A DNA stretch of 54,233 bases from JBBIQZ01 sp037442065 (GTDB lineage Bacteria > Patescibacteriota > CPR2_A > CG2-30-33-46), in the NCBI GenBank assembly GCA_037442065.1, contig JBBIQZ010000002.1, forward strand, positions 1 to 54,233, written 5' to 3'. A program made the position numbers and the translations under genes. This document shows positions 32,740 through 42,438 of this stretch, piece by piece. Within the stretch, counting starts at the first letter, position 1, and each line of letters opens with the position of its first letter. A model generated the notes under the pieces. That model did not search any database, was not told the origin of the DNA, and saw only the letters and a list, made by a program, of their open reading frames with translations.

Positions 32740-32900
32740 TATAAATTATTCTTAGTCTTTTAGGTATCAAAATTGGTTTATCTTAAAAAATCTTTAAGAC
32801 AAACGCCAAAGATATAGTAACATTCCTAGGGAGGGATTTCAATCCTAGCTTTAAAAAATTCTTCCCTAGACCAAACTATCCGTTAAATATTATCTAAAAG

Positions 32901-34238
32901 TTAAAAATTTTCTCTGGGAAGTCGTTTTTTTATCTCATCTACAACATTTTCTGCGCTGGCGGTTTCCTGCATTCCACCATGCATATCCCTGATAATCACT
33001 GTTCCATCCAAAACTTCTTTGTGTCCTAAAATTAATGCCAAAGGAACCTTTAGTTTATCAGCTAGCCTTAATTGAGATTTAATGCTTTCTTTTCCTAAAG
33101 CAGAAATAACTTTAAAGCTTTCTTCTCTTAATTCTTCAATTAATTTTAGACTTTTCTTTTTTGCTAATTCACCTAATTGAACAACAAATATATCCGGAAT
33201 TTCCCTTGATGCAACTTTTATTTCCTTTTCTTTTAAAAGCTCAATAATACTTTCGGCGCCCAAGGCAAACCCAATTGCCGGAGTAGGTTTCCCGCCAAAC
33301 AAAGATATTAAATCGTCATATCTTCCTCCTCCGCCAAGCGCAAATCTAGACGGATCTTCAGCTTCTTCCATTTTGGGCCAAATTTCAAAAACAGTTCTGG
33401 TGTAATAATCTAACCCTCTAACTAAATAAGTGTTTAACTCGTAAGGCACTTCTAATTCATCCAAATACTCTAAAACTTGCCTAAAGTGAGCTTGATCTTC
33501 TTGGTCTAAGTAATCAACCATTTGCGGAGCGCCGGCTTTGTATTCTTGGCAAGCCAGCTCTTTGCAATCCAACAGACGCAGAGGATTTTTGCTGTATCTT
33601 TTTCTACAATCCGGACATAAGTTTTTTAAAATCGGCTTATAATACTCTTGTAACTTTTTGATAAACTTTGCCCGGCATTTTGTGCAGCCAATAGAGTTAA
33701 TCTGAACGGTGAAATCTCTGATTTTCAGTTTTTTAATCAGTCTGGAGGCCAAAGAAATTAATTGAGCATCTAAAATAGGATCTAATTCACCGATTATTTC
33801 TAAACCCAGCTGATGAAATTGCCTTTGTCTTCCTTTTTGCGGACGATCATGCCTAAACATCGGCCCTGTATAATAAAGCTGCACTGGCTGGGGCAGTGTT
33901 TGCATACCGTGCTCTATATAAGCTCTGGCAACGGAAGCAGTTCCTTCCGGCCTTAAAACTAAAGTTTCTTTTTCTTCTTTTTCCTTATCTTTTCCTCTAT
34001 CCGAAGGCTCTTTGGTTTTCGGTGCTAAAGAATACATTTCTTTTTCTATAATGTCTGTTTCTTCACCAATAGTACGTTCGAATAAACTTGCTTTTTCAAC
34101 AATTGGAAACGATATCCTTGAAAAACCGGCTGATTTGGCGGTTTTTAAAAAGTTATCTTCTAAAAATTGCCAATATTTTTGATCTTGGGGAAGAATATCG
34201 CGCATTCCTCGTACGGCTTGCACATGAATTTTCGCCAT
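32901..34238 (-). CDS. hisS: Histidyl-tRNA synthetase
   Basis: 445-residue class II enzyme. Motif 1 region is RGMRDILPQDQKYW, motif 2 is LRPEGTASVARAYIEH with PMFRHDRPQKGRQRQFHQ, the His-specific loop is LVRGLDYYTRTVFEIW, and motif 3 is GGGGRYDDLI then GFALGAESI. The middle insertion has a Cys-rich knuckle (CTKC, CPDC and further Cys) seen in some lineages. AAGGAGC precedes the ATG. Confidence 0.97.
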   Translation of the reverse strand: MAKIHVQAVRGMRDILPQDQKYWQFLEDNFLKTAKSAGFSRISFPIVEKASLFERTIGEETDIIEKEMYSLAPKTKEPSDRGKDKEKEEKETLVLRPEGTASVARAYIEHGMQTLPQPVQLYYTGPMFRHDRPQKGRQRQFHQLGLEIIGELDPILDAQLISLASRLIKKLKIRDFTVQINSIGCTKCRAKFIKKLQEYYKPILKNLCPDCRKRYSKNPLRLLDCKELACQEYKAGAPQMVDYLDQEDQAHFRQVLEYLDELEVPYELNTYLVRGLDYYTRTVFEIWPKMEEAEDPSRFALGGGGRYDDLISLFGGKPTPAIGFALGAESIIELLKEKEIKVASREIPDIFVVQLGELAKKKSLKLIEELREESFKVISALGKESIKSQLRLADKLKVPLALILGHKEVLDGTVIIRDMHGGMQETASAENVVDEIKKRLPRENF

Positions 34239-34311
34239 TTTGCTCCTTTTTTATCTTGTCTTGAATTTAACACACTAATTATCCTAAATTCAACCATAAA
34301 TTAGATATGGT

Positions 34312-34340
34312 TTGCTAGAAGCTTTAGTCTGCCTTATAAT
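34312..34340 (+). promoter_or_regulatory. Promoter of galT-like gene, predicted leaderless
   Basis: TTGCTA (34312-34317), 17 bases, TATAAT (34335-34340), then only 6 bases to the ATG at 34347. No Shine-Dalgarno. Confidence 0.65.
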
Positions 34341-34346
34341 TAAATT

Positions 34347-35366
34347 ATGAATGAATTAAGGATTTGCCCCATAGCCGGCGAAAAAGTTATTATCGCCAAA
34401 AAAAGAGCCAAGAGATTTAGGGATGTAAAAGGACCCAAGCCTTTTGCCGCAAACTATAAAAAAACTTGTCCTTTTTGCTACGGAAAAAAACTTAAAATTA
34501 AAGAAACTTTTAGAATAGACTGGAATTTAATGGATAAATACGATTGGGATCTTAGGGGTTTTTTAAACCTAACTCCTTTTTTAGAAACAAAAAAGAAAAA
34601 GAATAAAGATATAAAAAAAAGCGACCTTTTAAAAACTACTATTCCTTATGGCGAAGCTGAAGTATTGGTAGAAAATCGTGAACACAACAAGCAATTAGCC
34701 ACAATGACTCCTTTGGAATTAGAAGAAATTTTTATTGCCTACAAAAATCGGTATGAAGATTTAGCAAAAGGATGGAAGGAAGTTTTAATATTTAGAAATT
34801 ACGGATTTTTTGCCGGCCAAAGTATTACCCATCCTCACTCTCAAATCATTGCCTTAAACCAAGAGGGTCCGCGAGTTAAAAAAGAAAAAGAACGCGCCCT
34901 AAACTACTTTAAAAAACATAAAAAATGCTTAATCTGCGATTTGATTGCCGAGGAAAAAAGGAAAAAGGAAAGAGTAATTTTTGAAAACGAAGCTTTTATA
35001 GTTCTTGCTCCCTGGGCATCAATGTATCCTTACGAAATCTTAATCATTCCCAAAACGCATCAAAATAACATTCTTGATTTTTCCTTAGAAGAGATAAATT
35101 ATCTAACAGAAGTTTTTAGCAATGTCTTTAAATCCTTAAACGATAAACTTTTTGATCCTTCTTATAATTACTATTTAAGAAACTACAGAATAAACCAAAA
35201 AAGAGAAGAAAAATTCCTTCATTGGTTCATAAGAATAATGCCGAGAGGAATTTCTATCCCAGCCGGATTTGAGCTGGCAACCGGAATAGAAGCAGTAAAT
35301 GTTATCCCTCCGGAAAATGCGGCTAAACTTTTAAGACCCAAAAAAGAACGAACTAGCAAAAAATAA
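34347..35366 (+). CDS. galT: Galactose-1-phosphate uridylyltransferase-like (HIT superfamily)
   Basis: 339 residues of the GalT branch of HIT proteins, which transfer a nucleotide from UDP-sugar via a nucleotidyl-His. The active site is QSITHPHSQIIAL (HPHSQ; His second carries the intermediate, Gln replacing the third His). Two zinc-like CxxC pairs (CPFC about 42, CLIC about 193), a second HIT repeat with MYPYEILIIPKTH and the C-terminal FLHWFIRIMPRG are visible. CPR versions may be ADP-glucose or UDP-galactose specific; the exact sugar is open. Predicted to be leaderless. Confidence 0.85.
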   Translation: MNELRICPIAGEKVIIAKKRAKRFRDVKGPKPFAANYKKTCPFCYGKKLKIKETFRIDWNLMDKYDWDLRGFLNLTPFLETKKKKNKDIKKSDLLKTTIPYGEAEVLVENREHNKQLATMTPLELEEIFIAYKNRYEDLAKGWKEVLIFRNYGFFAGQSITHPHSQIIALNQEGPRVKKEKERALNYFKKHKKCLICDLIAEEKRKKERVIFENEAFIVLAPWASMYPYEILIIPKTHQNNILDFSLEEINYLTEVFSNVFKSLNDKLFDPSYNYYLRNYRINQKREEKFLHWFIRIMPRGISIPAGFELATGIEAVNVIPPENAAKLLRPKKERTSKK

Positions 35367-35371
35367 AAGTT

Positions 35372-37519
35372 TTACAACCTTTTAACCATCCTAACTTCCG
35401 GCAAGTTGGATATCTTTTCTAAAATGGTTTTTAGCTGTTCTGCCTTTTTTATATTTAAATTAGCGGTAATTTTAGAAACTTTATCGCTTTTCAAGCTAAT
35501 GTTTCTTGCCTCGATTTTTAAATCTTCCAAAAGCTCTGTTATATTTTTTAAAATCGTGGTATTTCTTTCGGCTTCTATGTAAATAGGAACTTCGTATAAC
35601 TTATCAAACCCCCAACTTACTCCAATTAACCTTTTTTTATCTTCTTTTTTTATATTAGGACAGGATTTTTTATGAACAGTTATACCCTTACTCCTAGTTA
35701 TAAAACCAATAATTTTGTCTTGAGGCGAAGGCTTGCAGCAAGAAGCAAAATTTACCAAAAAATTTTCCTCTCCTTGTATTACCACCCTGGGTTTGGCCTT
35801 AGGCTGAACTTTTAAAAAGGTAAAAACTTTTCCTAAAATGCTTTTCTTTTTTGCTTTTATTTCTTCTCTATCAAAAAAGAGGCTTGAGACAAATTGTTTA
35901 GGACCCAAAACCCCCTTACCAATAGCTACGATAATGTCTTCTAAATTATTATATGAATGGTTTTTAAAATAAGCCCGTAAATCTTTCTTGGAGATTTTAT
36001 CAACAGACTTGCCTATCTTTTTTAGCTCTATATTTAAAAGCTCTTTTCCTAAATTAAGATTTCTTTCTTTATCTTCTCCCTCAAAAGCCTTTCTTATATT
36101 ATGCAAAGCTACCTGCGTTTTAGCATATCTTAGCCAATCTTTTGAAGGACCGGTAACTCTTTTGGAAGTTAAAATTTCAATTACATCACCGTTTTGCAAA
36201 ACAGTTCCTAGGGGAACAATTTTTCCGTTTACTTTACAACCGACGCAATTATTGCCAACTTCAGTATGGATAAAATAAGCAAAATCTATAGGACTTGCAC
36301 CCTCTGGCAAATCTATTGCCTCACCCTTTGGTGTAAAAACGAAAATCCTGTCTTTAAATACATCTACTTTCAAACCTTCCATAAATTCCGAAGTCTCTAA
36401 ATCTTTTTGCCATTCAATTAATCTGCTTATCCAACCAAGTTTACCGGATATTTCTTTAGATTCTTTGCCTATTTCGTAATGCCAGTGGGCGGCAATTCCC
36501 CATTCTGCTTCCTCGTGCATTTGCTTGGTTTTGATTTGTATTTCTATAATTTTTCCGTCTTTGGCAAAAACCGTTGTATGAATAGAGCGGTAGCCGTTGG
36601 GCTTGGGAATCGCTATGTAATCTTTTATTCTTTTAAGTAAAGGTTTCCAATCTTTATGAATAATACCCAAGGCTTTATAACAATCGGAGATTGTATCTAC
36701 AATCACTCTAATGGCAACTAAATCATATATTTTTGAAAAATCATCATTATACTTTTTCAATTTTCGCCAAAGCGAATAAATATGCTTGGCCCGACCCTCG
36801 ATTAAGGCTTTGATTTTTGCTTTTTTTAATTTGGCATTTAATTCTTTTATTACCCCTTCTATATAATGCTCATTTTCTCTTTTGTTTCTTCCCACCAAAG
36901 AATCTATCCTTTTGTATTCTTTGGGAAGATAATACTTAAAACTTAAATCTTCAAGAAGACCTTTTACTTCTCCCATTCCTAATCTGGAAGCCAAGGGAGC
37001 ATATATCTCGATGGTTTCGGTAGCAATCTTTTTTCGCTTTAATGGGGGCAAAAAATCAATGGTTCGCATATTGTGAAGACGGTCGGCTAATTTTACTACA
37101 ACAACTCGCAAGTCTTTTGCCATAACCAAAAGAAGTTTTCTTAAATCTTCAACTCGACCCTTTTTACCAAAATATTTTACTCCACCCAAACGAGTAACCC
37201 CTTCGATAATCTGAGCAATCTCTTCGCCGAATTCTTTTTTAATATCTTCTATCTTGTAAGAAGTATCTTCGGGAACATCGTGTAAAAATCCAGAAGCGAT
37301 TGTTTTAGCATCCATCCCTAATTCTTCTAAGTAATAAGCTACAGTTAGAGAATGAGTTATATAGGGATCGCCGGAAACTCTTTTTTGGCCTAGATGACAC
37401 TTTAAAGCAAAAGAATAAGCCTTTTTTAAACATTTTAAATCTTCTTCTTTAGTATCCGGCCGCCCTTTATAATTTTGAAGAATGGTTTTAAATGAAGGTT
37501 TTGTATTTATATCCAACAT
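35372..37519 (-). CDS. rel: RelA/SpoT-type (p)ppGpp synthetase/hydrolase
   Basis: 715 residues with all domains of a bifunctional RSH: HD hydrolase (HSLTVAYYLEELGMD, then FLHDVPEDT with HD and ED present), synthetase (GRAKHIYSLWRKLKK, DLVAIRVIV and KDYIAIPKPNGYRSIHTTV), TGS (FVFTPKGEAIDLPEGASPIDFAY), a Cys-His zinc region (NFASCCKPSPQDKIIGFITR, then THKKSCPN-like segment) and a C-terminal ACT domain. It makes and removes the starvation alarmone. It lies upstream of no obvious operon partner; galT-like ends 5 bases away on the other strand. Confidence 0.96.
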   Translation of the reverse strand: MLDINTKPSFKTILQNYKGRPDTKEEDLKCLKKAYSFALKCHLGQKRVSGDPYITHSLTVAYYLEELGMDAKTIASGFLHDVPEDTSYKIEDIKKEFGEEIAQIIEGVTRLGGVKYFGKKGRVEDLRKLLLVMAKDLRVVVVKLADRLHNMRTIDFLPPLKRKKIATETIEIYAPLASRLGMGEVKGLLEDLSFKYYLPKEYKRIDSLVGRNKRENEHYIEGVIKELNAKLKKAKIKALIEGRAKHIYSLWRKLKKYNDDFSKIYDLVAIRVIVDTISDCYKALGIIHKDWKPLLKRIKDYIAIPKPNGYRSIHTTVFAKDGKIIEIQIKTKQMHEEAEWGIAAHWHYEIGKESKEISGKLGWISRLIEWQKDLETSEFMEGLKVDVFKDRIFVFTPKGEAIDLPEGASPIDFAYFIHTEVGNNCVGCKVNGKIVPLGTVLQNGDVIEILTSKRVTGPSKDWLRYAKTQVALHNIRKAFEGEDKERNLNLGKELLNIELKKIGKSVDKISKKDLRAYFKNHSYNNLEDIIVAIGKGVLGPKQFVSSLFFDREEIKAKKKSILGKVFTFLKVQPKAKPRVVIQGEENFLVNFASCCKPSPQDKIIGFITRSKGITVHKKSCPNIKKEDKKRLIGVSWGFDKLYEVPIYIEAERNTTILKNITELLEDLKIEARNISLKSDKVSKITANLNIKKAEQLKTILEKISNLPEVRMVKRL

Positions 37520-37536
37520 CCAATTGCCCTTTTAAA

Positions 37537-39300
37537 TTATTTGCTAAAAACTTTAGCTTTTCTTTTGCTATGCCGTAAATCTAAAACTTCCAGTTCCAGC
37601 GCAGACATCCCAAGGTAAGAATTTTCTCTCAATTTAAAAATAAAATCAATAAGCTTTCCTCCTTGGAATTCATTTCCCCACTCGCCTTTCCTAAAAGCAA
37701 TGGCAGAAAACTTTAAGCCTTCTTTCTCCAAACGAAGTTTTAGATGGTTGTTTAAACCTACTCGGCGGCTTTCTAGAATTTTTGTTTCTCTCATTAAAAA
37801 TAAAGGCTCAGGATTGGCTTCGCCAAAAGGGGTAAAAGCTTCTAAGCTTCTATAAAAAGAAAGGTTTAATTCTTGAGGATTTAGCTCAGCATCAACTAGA
37901 AGACCTATTTTAAAAACCTGCTTAATGCTCCTCTCTGCCTCTTTTTCTAAATTAGAAACAATAGCTTTATGATTTTTTTCTTCATAGGTAAAACCAACCG
38001 CTTGTTTATGGCCACCAACTTTTAAAAAAAGATTATTAATTTTTTCCAGAGCTTTATTTAAATCAAAATTGTTAAAACTACGTCCTGAACCTCTAATAAA
38101 TTTTCCTTTTTTTTCGGCGATAAGCACTGGTTTTTGATAATCCTCTGCTAACCGACCGGCAACAATTCCCAACACTGATGCCGGCCAGCCCTCTTTAGCT
38201 AGGATAATTATTTTTTGGCTTGAGGGAAGATATTTTATCTCCTCTCTTGCTTCTTTTATTATTTTATCTGTCAATTCTTGTCTTAATTTATTTAACTCTT
38301 CAATTTTGCGGGCTAGCTTTAAAGCTTCAATTTGCGACTTTGTTTCTAAAAGCATAAAAGCCCAATTGGCGTGATCCATTCTGCCGGCGGAATTTAATCT
38401 GGGCGCTAAATAAAAGCTTAGGTTACTGTTTGCTTTTTCTCCCATAGATTTTTTTAAGGCTATAATTCCTAATCTTCTTGTTTTTTTAAATACCAAAAAT
38501 CCAAATTTGGCAAATATTCGGTTTTCGGAAATTAAAGGAACAACATCCCCTGCTGTCCCGATAGCCACCAAGTCTAAAAGCCATTTTAAAAATATTTCAC
38601 CCTCTTTATTCCCTTTCAATAATCCTTGTGCGAGCTTAAAAGCAACACCAACACCAGCCAATTTCTTAAAGGGATATTTACAATCTTTTCGTTTAGGATT
38701 TATCACCGCATAAGCAGGCGGCAAAATATCTTTAATTTGGAGTTTGGAATTTGGAGCTTCTAATTTTTCTTGAGGTACTTCATGATGGTCGGTAACGATA
38801 ACATCCATTCCTTGTTTCTTAGCTTCTTTTATTTCGAGAAGATTTCTTATACCGCAATCTACCGTAATAATGAGAGTAACTTTCTTTTTAGCAATCTTTG
38901 TTACTGCCTCTTTGTTTAGACCGTATCCTTCTTTATCGCGATGAGGGATATAAGTTATGGGATTTGCTCCTAAAAATTTTAAAACTTCATAAAGCAAAAC
39001 GGTAGAAGTTACTCCATCGGCATCATAGTCGCCAAAAATAGCTATTTTTTCTTTATCTTTTATTGCTTCTTTAATCCTCAAAACTGCCTTTTTTAAATCT
39101 TTCATTAAAAAGGGATCAAGTAAATTTTCGTAAGAAGGATTTAAAAAATCTTCAATCTTTTCTTGGCGGATTTTTAGAGAATCAGAGATTTTAAAAATTT
39201 CTCTATTTGAGAGAAGTTGAAGAATAATAGGAGAAATATCTTGGTGTTCCTTTAAAATATTTGTTGGCAAACTTTTGGCAATTTTCCACTCTTTTAGCAT
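37537..39300 (-). CDS. recJ: Single-stranded-DNA exonuclease RecJ
   Basis: 587 residues, DHH/DHHA1 nuclease that digests 5' ends of single-stranded DNA. The motifs are AIFGDYDADGVTSTVLL (about 89-105), IITVDCGIRN, VTDHHEV (about 168-174), INPKRKDCKYP and LDLVAIGTAGDVVPL. The DHHA1 part has VGGHKQAVGF and is followed by an OB-fold. It is 17 bases upstream-adjacent to rel on the same strand. Confidence 0.96.
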   Translation of the reverse strand: MLKEWKIAKSLPTNILKEHQDISPIILQLLSNREIFKISDSLKIRQEKIEDFLNPSYENLLDPFLMKDLKKAVLRIKEAIKDKEKIAIFGDYDADGVTSTVLLYEVLKFLGANPITYIPHRDKEGYGLNKEAVTKIAKKKVTLIITVDCGIRNLLEIKEAKKQGMDVIVTDHHEVPQEKLEAPNSKLQIKDILPPAYAVINPKRKDCKYPFKKLAGVGVAFKLAQGLLKGNKEGEIFLKWLLDLVAIGTAGDVVPLISENRIFAKFGFLVFKKTRRLGIIALKKSMGEKANSNLSFYLAPRLNSAGRMDHANWAFMLLETKSQIEALKLARKIEELNKLRQELTDKIIKEAREEIKYLPSSQKIIILAKEGWPASVLGIVAGRLAEDYQKPVLIAEKKGKFIRGSGRSFNNFDLNKALEKINNLFLKVGGHKQAVGFTYEEKNHKAIVSNLEKEAERSIKQVFKIGLLVDAELNPQELNLSFYRSLEAFTPFGEANPEPLFLMRETKILESRRVGLNNHLKLRLEKEGLKFSAIAFRKGEWGNEFQGGKLIDFIFKLRENSYLGMSALELEVLDLRHSKRKAKVFSK

Positions 39301-39423
39301 TTAAACCCCAAATAAACTTTTGAATTTTAATTGGTAACTTTTAGTATAGATTACCCGATTCCAAATTCCAAGCCTGCTTTTTTAATAGCTACTATGCTCT
39401 TCCTTTGAGTAATAAGTAAAAGC

Positions 39424-39450
39424 GGCGATTTGGTAATGTGCCAAATCGCC
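39424..39450 (-). terminator. Terminator of secDF
   Basis: A perfect 10-bp stem GGCGATTTGG/CCAAATCGCC with a 7-base loop, followed on the minus strand by GCTTTTAC. It lies 17 bases after the secF stop. The U-tract is short. Confidence 0.65.
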
Positions 39451-39467
39451 GTTCTACCAAAATTCAA

Positions 39468-40373
39468 TCAAGAGTTGGCTTTTGCCTTTCGCTTGTCGTC
39501 CCAGTTTTTCCAAACCACCAAAAGAGGACTGGCTATAAATATGGATGAATAAGTTCCGGTTATCATCCCTAAAAGAAGGGCTAAAACAAAAGTCTTTATT
39601 GTTTCACCGCCCATTAAAAGAAGAGCTAAAATAACAAAAATAATAACCAAAGAGGTGTTAATAGAGCGCGCAATCATTTCTAAAACACTATCATTCACAA
39701 TCTCTGAAAAATTTTCTTTGCTGGATTTTTTCAAATTTTCACGGATACGGTCAAAAATAACAATCGTATCATGAACAGAAAAACTAATAACCGTTAAAAG
39801 TGCTGTTACAAATAAGCTGTCAATTTCAATATGAAAAAGAACTCCCAAAACCGAAAAAGCACCAACTACAAACAAAACATCATGAAGAATAGCCAAAACA
39901 GCACAGGCCCCGTATTTCCAAGAAGCCACCGGCCGAGAAACTTTCCTAAAAGACCAACCAACATACAAAATAATCATTAAAGAAGCTAGAGCTATAGATA
40001 AATAAGCTTTTTTTGTTATTTCCTTGCTGACAGTTGGGCCGATAGTTTCAAATCTTACCTCTTTTATTTCCTTGTCTTCGTTTGCTTTTTTAATTTGATC
40101 TAATATCTTTTTATGAGTTTCTTCATTTAAAATCTTGGTTTTAATTTTTATTGAATCATTACTACTTTTATCTATCGAATTAAATTCTATTTGTGCATTA
40201 CTTAAAGATTCTTTAACTTTCTGAACATTATTAATTCCAGAAACTTCTAAAAAACTCCCACCAGTAAAATCCAAGCCTGGCTTTAGGCCTCCAAAGACTA
40301 TCCCCAAAACTCCAAGAGTAAAAAATACTGCCCAGATGGAAAACCAAATTTTTCTTCTTCCTATTATATCCAT
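39468..40373 (-). CDS. secF: Protein translocase subunit SecF
   Basis: 301 residues of the RND-like SecDF complex, which uses proton motive force to pull exported proteins. The FGGLKPGLDFTGGSFLEV start of the first periplasmic domain, the transmembrane block GWSFRKVSRPVASWKYGACAVLAILHDVLFVVG and the signature SVHDTIVIFDRIREN are typical. It follows secD with 3 bases between. About six membrane helices. Confidence 0.96.
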   Translation of the reverse strand: MDIIGRRKIWFSIWAVFFTLGVLGIVFGGLKPGLDFTGGSFLEVSGINNVQKVKESLSNAQIEFNSIDKSSNDSIKIKTKILNEETHKKILDQIKKANEDKEIKEVRFETIGPTVSKEITKKAYLSIALASLMIILYVGWSFRKVSRPVASWKYGACAVLAILHDVLFVVGAFSVLGVLFHIEIDSLFVTALLTVISFSVHDTIVIFDRIRENLKKSSKENFSEIVNDSVLEMIARSINTSLVIIFVILALLLMGGETIKTFVLALLLGMITGTYSSIFIASPLLVVWKNWDDKRKAKANS

Positions 40374-40376
40374 AGC

Positions 40377-41723
40377 TTAATCTTTCTTAACTTCTCTCTC
40401 CCTTATGCCCAAAAGAAGGTTTAGAAACTTTTCGTTTTTTATAAATTTTTGGCCTGACATAAACCGCAGAATTGGTTCTGAAACTAAAACTACTGTTAAC
40501 AAACTTACGATAACTCCAATCGCCAGAGTAATTCCAAACCCTTTAATTAATCCTGTGCCCAAATAGTAAACAATGGCAGCAAGAATTAAGCTCACCATAT
40601 TAGAATCCCAAATACTGCTCCAAGCACCCCGGTAGCCAGCCTCTATTGACATACTTAGCGGTTTTCCTTTTCTCTTCTCTTCTCTTATTCTTTCTAAAAT
40701 TAAAACTGAGGCCTCGGCAGCGGCTCCGGTTGAAAGAATAAACCCGGCAATACCCGCTAAAGTTAAGGTCACCGAAAGCAATTTAAATGCCGATAAAGTT
40801 ACCAAAGTATAAACCAATAAAGAAAAAACCGTCAAAAGCCCCAAAAATCTGTAAAACATCAGAAGGAAAATCATTAAAGCCATAAGGCCGATAAAACCGG
40901 CCAAAAAACTACTGTCTAAAGATTCTTCGCCCAAAGTTGCGCCAATATTTTTTTGTTCAGCTAATTTTAAAGGAACAGGTAAAGCACCTGCATTTAATTG
41001 AATTGCAAGGTTTTTTGCTTCTTGTAAGCTAAATTTTCCGGTTATTCTGGCCTTTCCGTCGGTAATTTCGTTTTGAACGGTCGGCGCCGAAAGAAGATCT
41101 TCGTCTAAAAATATAGCAATTTGTTTACCAATATTTCTTTTAGTGGCATCGGCAAATTTTTGAGCCCCCTCGGAATTAAACTCCAAATTAATTTCTATAT
41201 TTCCTTGTTCATCTCTTCCAATATCGGCCCTTTTAAATTCAGCGCCAGTTAAGATTGGTTCTTTGTTCCACACCCCGCCTAAAGAAACCGGGGTATTGGG
41301 TTCGGCGCTTACATTTCCTTGCTCTTTAAATTGAAGCTGGGCTGTTTTTCCGATTAAATTTACCGCCTCATCTATATTAGAAATTCCCGGAAGTTCTACA
41401 ACTACTCTTAGAGAGTCTCCAAAAGTTTCCGGGTAAATTACCGGCTCGGAAACCCCAAAAGCATCAACGCGATTTCTAATAACCGCGATGGCTTTGTCTT
41501 GGGCTTCGGATTTTTTCTTTTCTTTTGACACATCAAGCTCGTAAACTAATTGTGTTCCGCCTTGTAAGTCTAAGCCCTTATGAAGCTTTAACTGCTTTTT
41601 ATAGTTAATGCCCAACATTGTTAAATCTAAATCAGGACCTTTAGGCAAAACGACCAAGGTTGTAAGTATCAAAATGATAAACAAAACAATAAACTTAATA
41701 AGTAGACCTTTTTTGCTTCCCAT
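40377..41723 (-). CDS. secD: Protein translocase subunit SecD
   Basis: 448 residues, partner of SecF. The family patterns GLDLQGGTQLVYELD (about 50-64), RVDAFGVSEPVIYPETFGDSLRVVVELPG, the P1 head region and the C-terminal membrane part with ILSTGAAAEASVLILERIREE are visible (the family usually has GMAVDANVLIFERIREE; here Gly-Ala-Ala-Ala-Glu replaces the Asp-containing version). The predicted -10 TATAAT (41732-41737) ends 8 bases before the ATG. Confidence 0.95.
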   Translation of the reverse strand: MGSKKGLLIKFIVLFIILILTTLVVLPKGPDLDLTMLGINYKKQLKLHKGLDLQGGTQLVYELDVSKEKKKSEAQDKAIAVIRNRVDAFGVSEPVIYPETFGDSLRVVVELPGISNIDEAVNLIGKTAQLQFKEQGNVSAEPNTPVSLGGVWNKEPILTGAEFKRADIGRDEQGNIEINLEFNSEGAQKFADATKRNIGKQIAIFLDEDLLSAPTVQNEITDGKARITGKFSLQEAKNLAIQLNAGALPVPLKLAEQKNIGATLGEESLDSSFLAGFIGLMALMIFLLMFYRFLGLLTVFSLLVYTLVTLSAFKLLSVTLTLAGIAGFILSTGAAAEASVLILERIREEKRKGKPLSMSIEAGYRGAWSSIWDSNMVSLILAAIVYYLGTGLIKGFGITLAIGVIVSLLTVVLVSEPILRFMSGQKFIKNEKFLNLLLGIREREVKKD

Positions 41724-41811
41724 GTTTTTTAATTATAAATTTTTAAGTTTTAAAAATCCAGACCTTAAATTATCTATCAAAGACATATTTCTTTTACTTG
41801 TGCAAACCCTA

Positions 41812-42429
41812 TTAAAATTCGGCTAAAATATTTTTAACTTCTAGGTCTTCTGTTTGCGGAAAAAAGTCGTAGAACTGGCCGACAGCAAAAAATAGTTCTG
41901 GTGCCGCCAAATAGTAAACTTTTAAAGCTTTGCCTTTTATCTTTTCTAAAGCATCTTTAGCAATAACCGGAGTAGCTAAAATAATCTCTTTAGTTTTTTT
42001 AAGTTTAAGGAAGTTGATTGCCGCAATAGTTGTAAGGCCGGTGGCAATCCCATCATCCACTAAAATTATAGTTTTACCTTCCAAATCTGGTTCTTTTTTG
42101 TTTCCCCGATATTCTTTTAATCTTCTTTTAATCTCTTCTTTTTCTTTCTGTGCCTCCTTTGCTAGGTATTCTTTAGAAACTTCCACCTCGAGATTTTTAA
42201 CGATATTTCCTTCTTCATCAACAGCGCCAATGGCAAACTCCGGGTCTTGAGGAGCCCCGATTTTTCTAACTACTACAATATCCAAAGGCAAATTTAAACC
42301 TTTAGCAATTTCCAAAGCCACCACTACGCCGCCGCGAGGAATTGCTAAAACCAAAGTATCCTTTTGGTTTTGATACTTTTTAAGTTTATCTGTTAATTTT
42401 TGGCCAGCTTCTTTCCGATCTTTAAACAA
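41812..42429 (-). CDS. Phosphoribosyltransferase-like protein
   Basis: 205 residues of the type I phosphoribosyltransferase fold. The PRPP loop is KTIILVDDGIATGLTT, the flexible start AIPRGGVVVALEIA and the block DIVVVRKIGAPQDPEFAIGAV are the pattern of a widespread group often called predicted phosphoribosyltransferases, fused to or near dienelactone hydrolases in other genomes. The base that is transferred is unknown. It lies 9 bases after thpR. Confidence 0.9.
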   Translation of the reverse strand: MFKDRKEAGQKLTDKLKKYQNQKDTLVLAIPRGGVVVALEIAKGLNLPLDIVVVRKIGAPQDPEFAIGAVDEEGNIVKNLEVEVSKEYLAKEAQKEKEEIKRRLKEYRGNKKEPDLEGKTIILVDDGIATGLTTIAAINFLKLKKTKEIILATPVIAKDALEKIKGKALKVYYLAAPELFFAVGQFYDFFPQTEDLEVKNILAEF

Positions 42430-42438
42430 AGCTTTTCC

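Noticed and set aside
32815..32880. tRNA-like folding (CTAGGGA...TCCCTAG arms with GGATTTCAATCC) upstream of hisS
   Set aside because: The arms pair, but no D-arm or anticodon arm can be drawn and there is no CCA; the control region of hisS could also fold like this. It is not strong enough to call a tRNA relic or a T-box.
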